Positions 5,066 through 6,767 of a stretch of DNA of 6,767 nt are shown here, in pieces (within the stretch, counting starts at the first letter, position 1; the number at the start of each line of letters is the position of its first letter). The notes beneath the pieces are model-generated. The model had not been told where the DNA came from. It searched no databases and worked only from the letters and a program-made list of their open reading frames with translations. Both the position numbers and the translations under genes were made by a program. Origin of the DNA: an uncultured Eubacteriales bacterium (GTDB lineage Bacteria > Bacillota > Clostridia > Monoglobales > Monoglobaceae); contig CATVQN010000060.1 of assembly GCA_958346135.1 (NCBI GenBank), positions 1-6,767 on the forward strand. The letters are read 5' to 3'.

Positions 5066-6767
5066 ATGAAAAAAATAGTATCCATTATGGTATCAATCTG
5101 TATGATTATAGGACTTATGGTAAATGTCTGTGCAGTCGATTACGGTGAGGAATTGAAAAATGCTCCCGTAAAAACGTATTCGCAAAAATTTTCCGATGTA
5201 CCTAAAAGCTATTGGGCGTTTAGTTATATAGGAGAAATGACGGAGCGTGGTGTTTTAAACGGATATCCTGATGGAAAATTCTATCCCGATTCGCTGGTGA
5301 CAAGAGCCGAGTTTGCAAAGATTATGACTACGGCTGCAGGACTTCTGCTTGCAACACCTACTATGCAAATTTTTGAAGATGTTTTGATAGATGAGTGGTA
5401 TGCACCTTACATTCATACAGCGAAAGATTATTTAAGCGCATATCAGCAAAACGGAGAAAGCTATTACCATCCGGATACTCCTGCCCTGCGAGAGGATATT
5501 GCTGTGGCTTTGGTTAAGCTAAAGGGATATTCTACAACAGGGGCAGATATGACGGCACTGCAAAGAATGTTCTCCGACTATCAGTCTATATCCACGGATG
5601 CAAAGATATATGTGGCTGCTGCTGTGGAACATGGATTGATTTCGGGATATGAGGACGGAACATTTAGGGGGCAGGATAGTATTACCAGGGCGGAGGCTGC
5701 AACCCTCTTGTGGCGTGCTTATCAATATGGCAGTGAAAATAAATCCTATGGTAATACAACAGAGAATAATGCTGCTTTCGATGAACAGGAAAAAAACAAA
5801 GATAATAGCAACGAATCTGCCAAAACACAAGATAAACAGAAAACAGATAACGCAAATGTAAGCAGCACAAAGACCAGTGCTGACAAAACCGACAACAAAA
5901 AGACGGACAGCAATACCGATGACAAACAAGAGGCCAAAAAGCCATATATTATGAAGAAGCTGGCGTCTGCAAGTCTGGATAGTTCGACAAAGGCGACACT
6001 TGATGACAATGATAATATCTATTATGTTGATCAAGATGATAGCTGTGTTTATAAAATCAGTGTAGCCAACGGCAGCAAAACGAAATATTTGGATACGAAA
6101 AAAATGACTTATACGCAAACAGAGGAACAGGAAAACGAGGTTGTGGAAGAGATAACAAAAACTGTGGAAACCGGCGAATATGAGGAAGTCCAAGAAGAGG
6201 TTACCGAGACTGTTACGGATGAAGAAACGGGGGAGGAGGTTGAAGTGACCAAAACCGTGACAAAGCAAGTGCCTGTTACCAAAGAAGTCAAAGAAGAGGT
6301 GGTGAAAACCGTAACCGAAGAGGTGACGGTTGCGGAATACACCTCCTTTGTTCCGACACAGGTATTTTATGATAACTTAAACGATAAGCTGCTTTTAAAC
6401 GGGTATTATCAAAAATGTGTCAAAGCGGGTGCGGCGCCGGAAAACGGAACATATGGTGTAATCTATGATATCACTGACCGGGCGCAGAACGTTTATTGTA
6501 AACTTTATAATGTTTTTGATTTTTCAAATAACACGGTTATTCAAGCAGTGATAAACAACAATTGTTTAGCTGTATGGTACGGTGCGTGGTTATATCAAGT
6601 AAATATTAAAACAGGAAAACGCGGTGAAGAAATGGGTTATGTTAAAGCATCATCTGGCGTAAGTGGATTAAGATACGGAAATAGCCTTTATCATTTATTG
6701 TCTAGGGAGATTAGCCAATATGATTTTACCAACCATATATTTAATTCAATAACAGATACCATTGGTT
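5066..6767 (+). CDS. SLH-domain surface protein with beta-propeller-like domain (cut by window edge)
   Basis: An exported protein, open for 567 codons to the window edge with no stop. Residues 1-23 are a signal peptide (MKK, hydrophobic core, likely cut after VCA). Three SLH repeats follow: about 42-93 (FSDVPKSYWAFSYI, GYPDGKFYPDSLVTRAEF), about 102-155 (degenerate, LRED in place of TRAE) and about 168-221 (GYEDGTFRGQDSITRAEA). SLH domains bind secondary cell-wall polymer, so the protein is probably held on the cell surface. Residues 223-292 are a hydrophilic linker rich in Lys, Asn, Asp, Thr and Ser. From 293 on, strands such as NIYYVDQDDSCVYKISV, LLLNGYY and CLAVWYGAWLYQVNIKTGKR suggest a beta-propeller. 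A tetrad-repeat segment (352-425) interrupts it. The start is supported by AAGGTGG 8 nt upstream and by the signal peptide. Binding partner or enzymatic role is unknown. The gene is more A+T-rich than pheST and may be controlled by the divergent Xre regulator. Confidence 0.93.
   Translation, partial: MKKIVSIMVSICMIIGLMVNVCAVDYGEELKNAPVKTYSQKFSDVPKSYWAFSYIGEMTERGVLNGYPDGKFYPDSLVTRAEFAKIMTTAAGLLLATPTMQIFEDVLIDEWYAPYIHTAKDYLSAYQQNGESYYHPDTPALREDIAVALVKLKGYSTTGADMTALQRMFSDYQSISTDAKIYVAAAVEHGLISGYEDGTFRGQDSITRAEAATLLWRAYQYGSENKSYGNTTENNAAFDEQEKNKDNSNESAKTQDKQKTDNANVSSTKTSADKTDNKKTDSNTDDKQEAKKPYIMKKLASASLDSSTKATLDDNDNIYYVDQDDSCVYKISVANGSKTKYLDTKKMTYTQTEEQENEVVEEITKTVETGEYEEVQEEVTETVTDEETGEEVEVTKTVTKQVPVTKEVKEEVVKTVTEEVTVAEYTSFVPTQVFYDNLNDKLLLNGYYQKCVKAGAAPENGTYGVIYDITDRAQNVYCKLYNVFDFSNNTVIQAVINNNCLAVWYGAWLYQVNIKTGKRGEEMGYVKASSGVSGLRYGNSLYHLLSREISQYDFTNHIFNSITDTIG
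6119..6340 (+). repeat. Degenerate Val-tetrad repeat within the SLH protein
   Basis: Residues 352-425 of the SLH protein are nearly all Val, Thr, Glu and Lys, arranged in four-residue units ending mainly in Val: TKTV, YEEV, QEEV, TETV, TKTV, TKQV, TKEV, KEEV, VKTV, TEEV. The DNA shows a matching 12-nt degenerate periodicity. A DEETGEE turn-like stretch (385-391) lies almost exactly at the middle, so two arms of about 35 residues could fold back on each other. The segment begins after YTQ and ends before YTSF, as an insertion between propeller strands would. Confidence 0.7.

Noticed and set aside
5519..6268. Long minus-strand reading frame of 249 codons with hydrophobic, membrane-like translation
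   Set aside because: It lies wholly opposite the SLH gene. Its Phe/Ile/Leu/Cys-rich translation is the expected reverse reading of a Lys/Asn/Asp/Glu-rich, low-complexity gene. No ribosome binding site or family resemblance was seen.
1..6767. CRISPR array, tRNA or rRNA genes, transposase or attachment sites
   Set aside because: No regularly spaced repeats, cloverleaf sequences, transposase reading frames or terminal inverted repeats with target duplications were seen.

Overview
The window looks like chromosome from a Gram-positive Firmicute, most likely in the Clostridia. The evidence is IMP dehydrogenase and PheS sequences that read like Bacillus/Clostridium versions, an IreB (UPF0297) gene, strong purine-rich ribosome binding sites, sigma-A-type promoters with extended -10 elements, and an S-layer-homology (SLH) surface protein. 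I cannot name the species.

Layout. At the left edge is the 5' part of guaB, on the minus strand and cut by the window. It is followed by a structured leader of about 175 nt and a promoter that diverges from the pheS promoter. From 633 to about 4589 there is a plus-strand transcription unit pheS-pheT-ireB: both subunits of phenylalanyl-tRNA synthetase, then a small Ser/Thr-kinase-linked phosphoprotein. Gaps are about 30 nt. The unit ends in a hairpin cluster that appears to terminate transcription from both sides. A convergent Xre-type regulator (minus, 4590-4931) follows. A promoter region of about 130 bp with two inverted repeats separates this regulator from a divergent plus-strand gene starting at 5066, which runs off the right edge. 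That gene encodes an exported protein with a signal peptide, three SLH repeats, a charged linker and a beta-propeller-like domain interrupted by a Val/Thr/Glu/Lys tetrad-repeat segment.

How the parts fit. The left two thirds is conserved housekeeping sequence (GMP synthesis, Phe-tRNA charging, IreB signalling). From about 4426 the sequence becomes visibly richer in A+T and looks accessory: a small repressor-like gene back to back with a cell-surface gene. The regulator probably controls itself and possibly the surface protein.

Two real genes, guaB and the SLH protein, are open at the window edges. I translated them by hand. Nothing here is clearly a new system. The most unusual element is the tetrad-repeat insertion in the SLH/propeller protein, followed by the two-operator divergent regulator arrangement and the T-box-free pheS leader.
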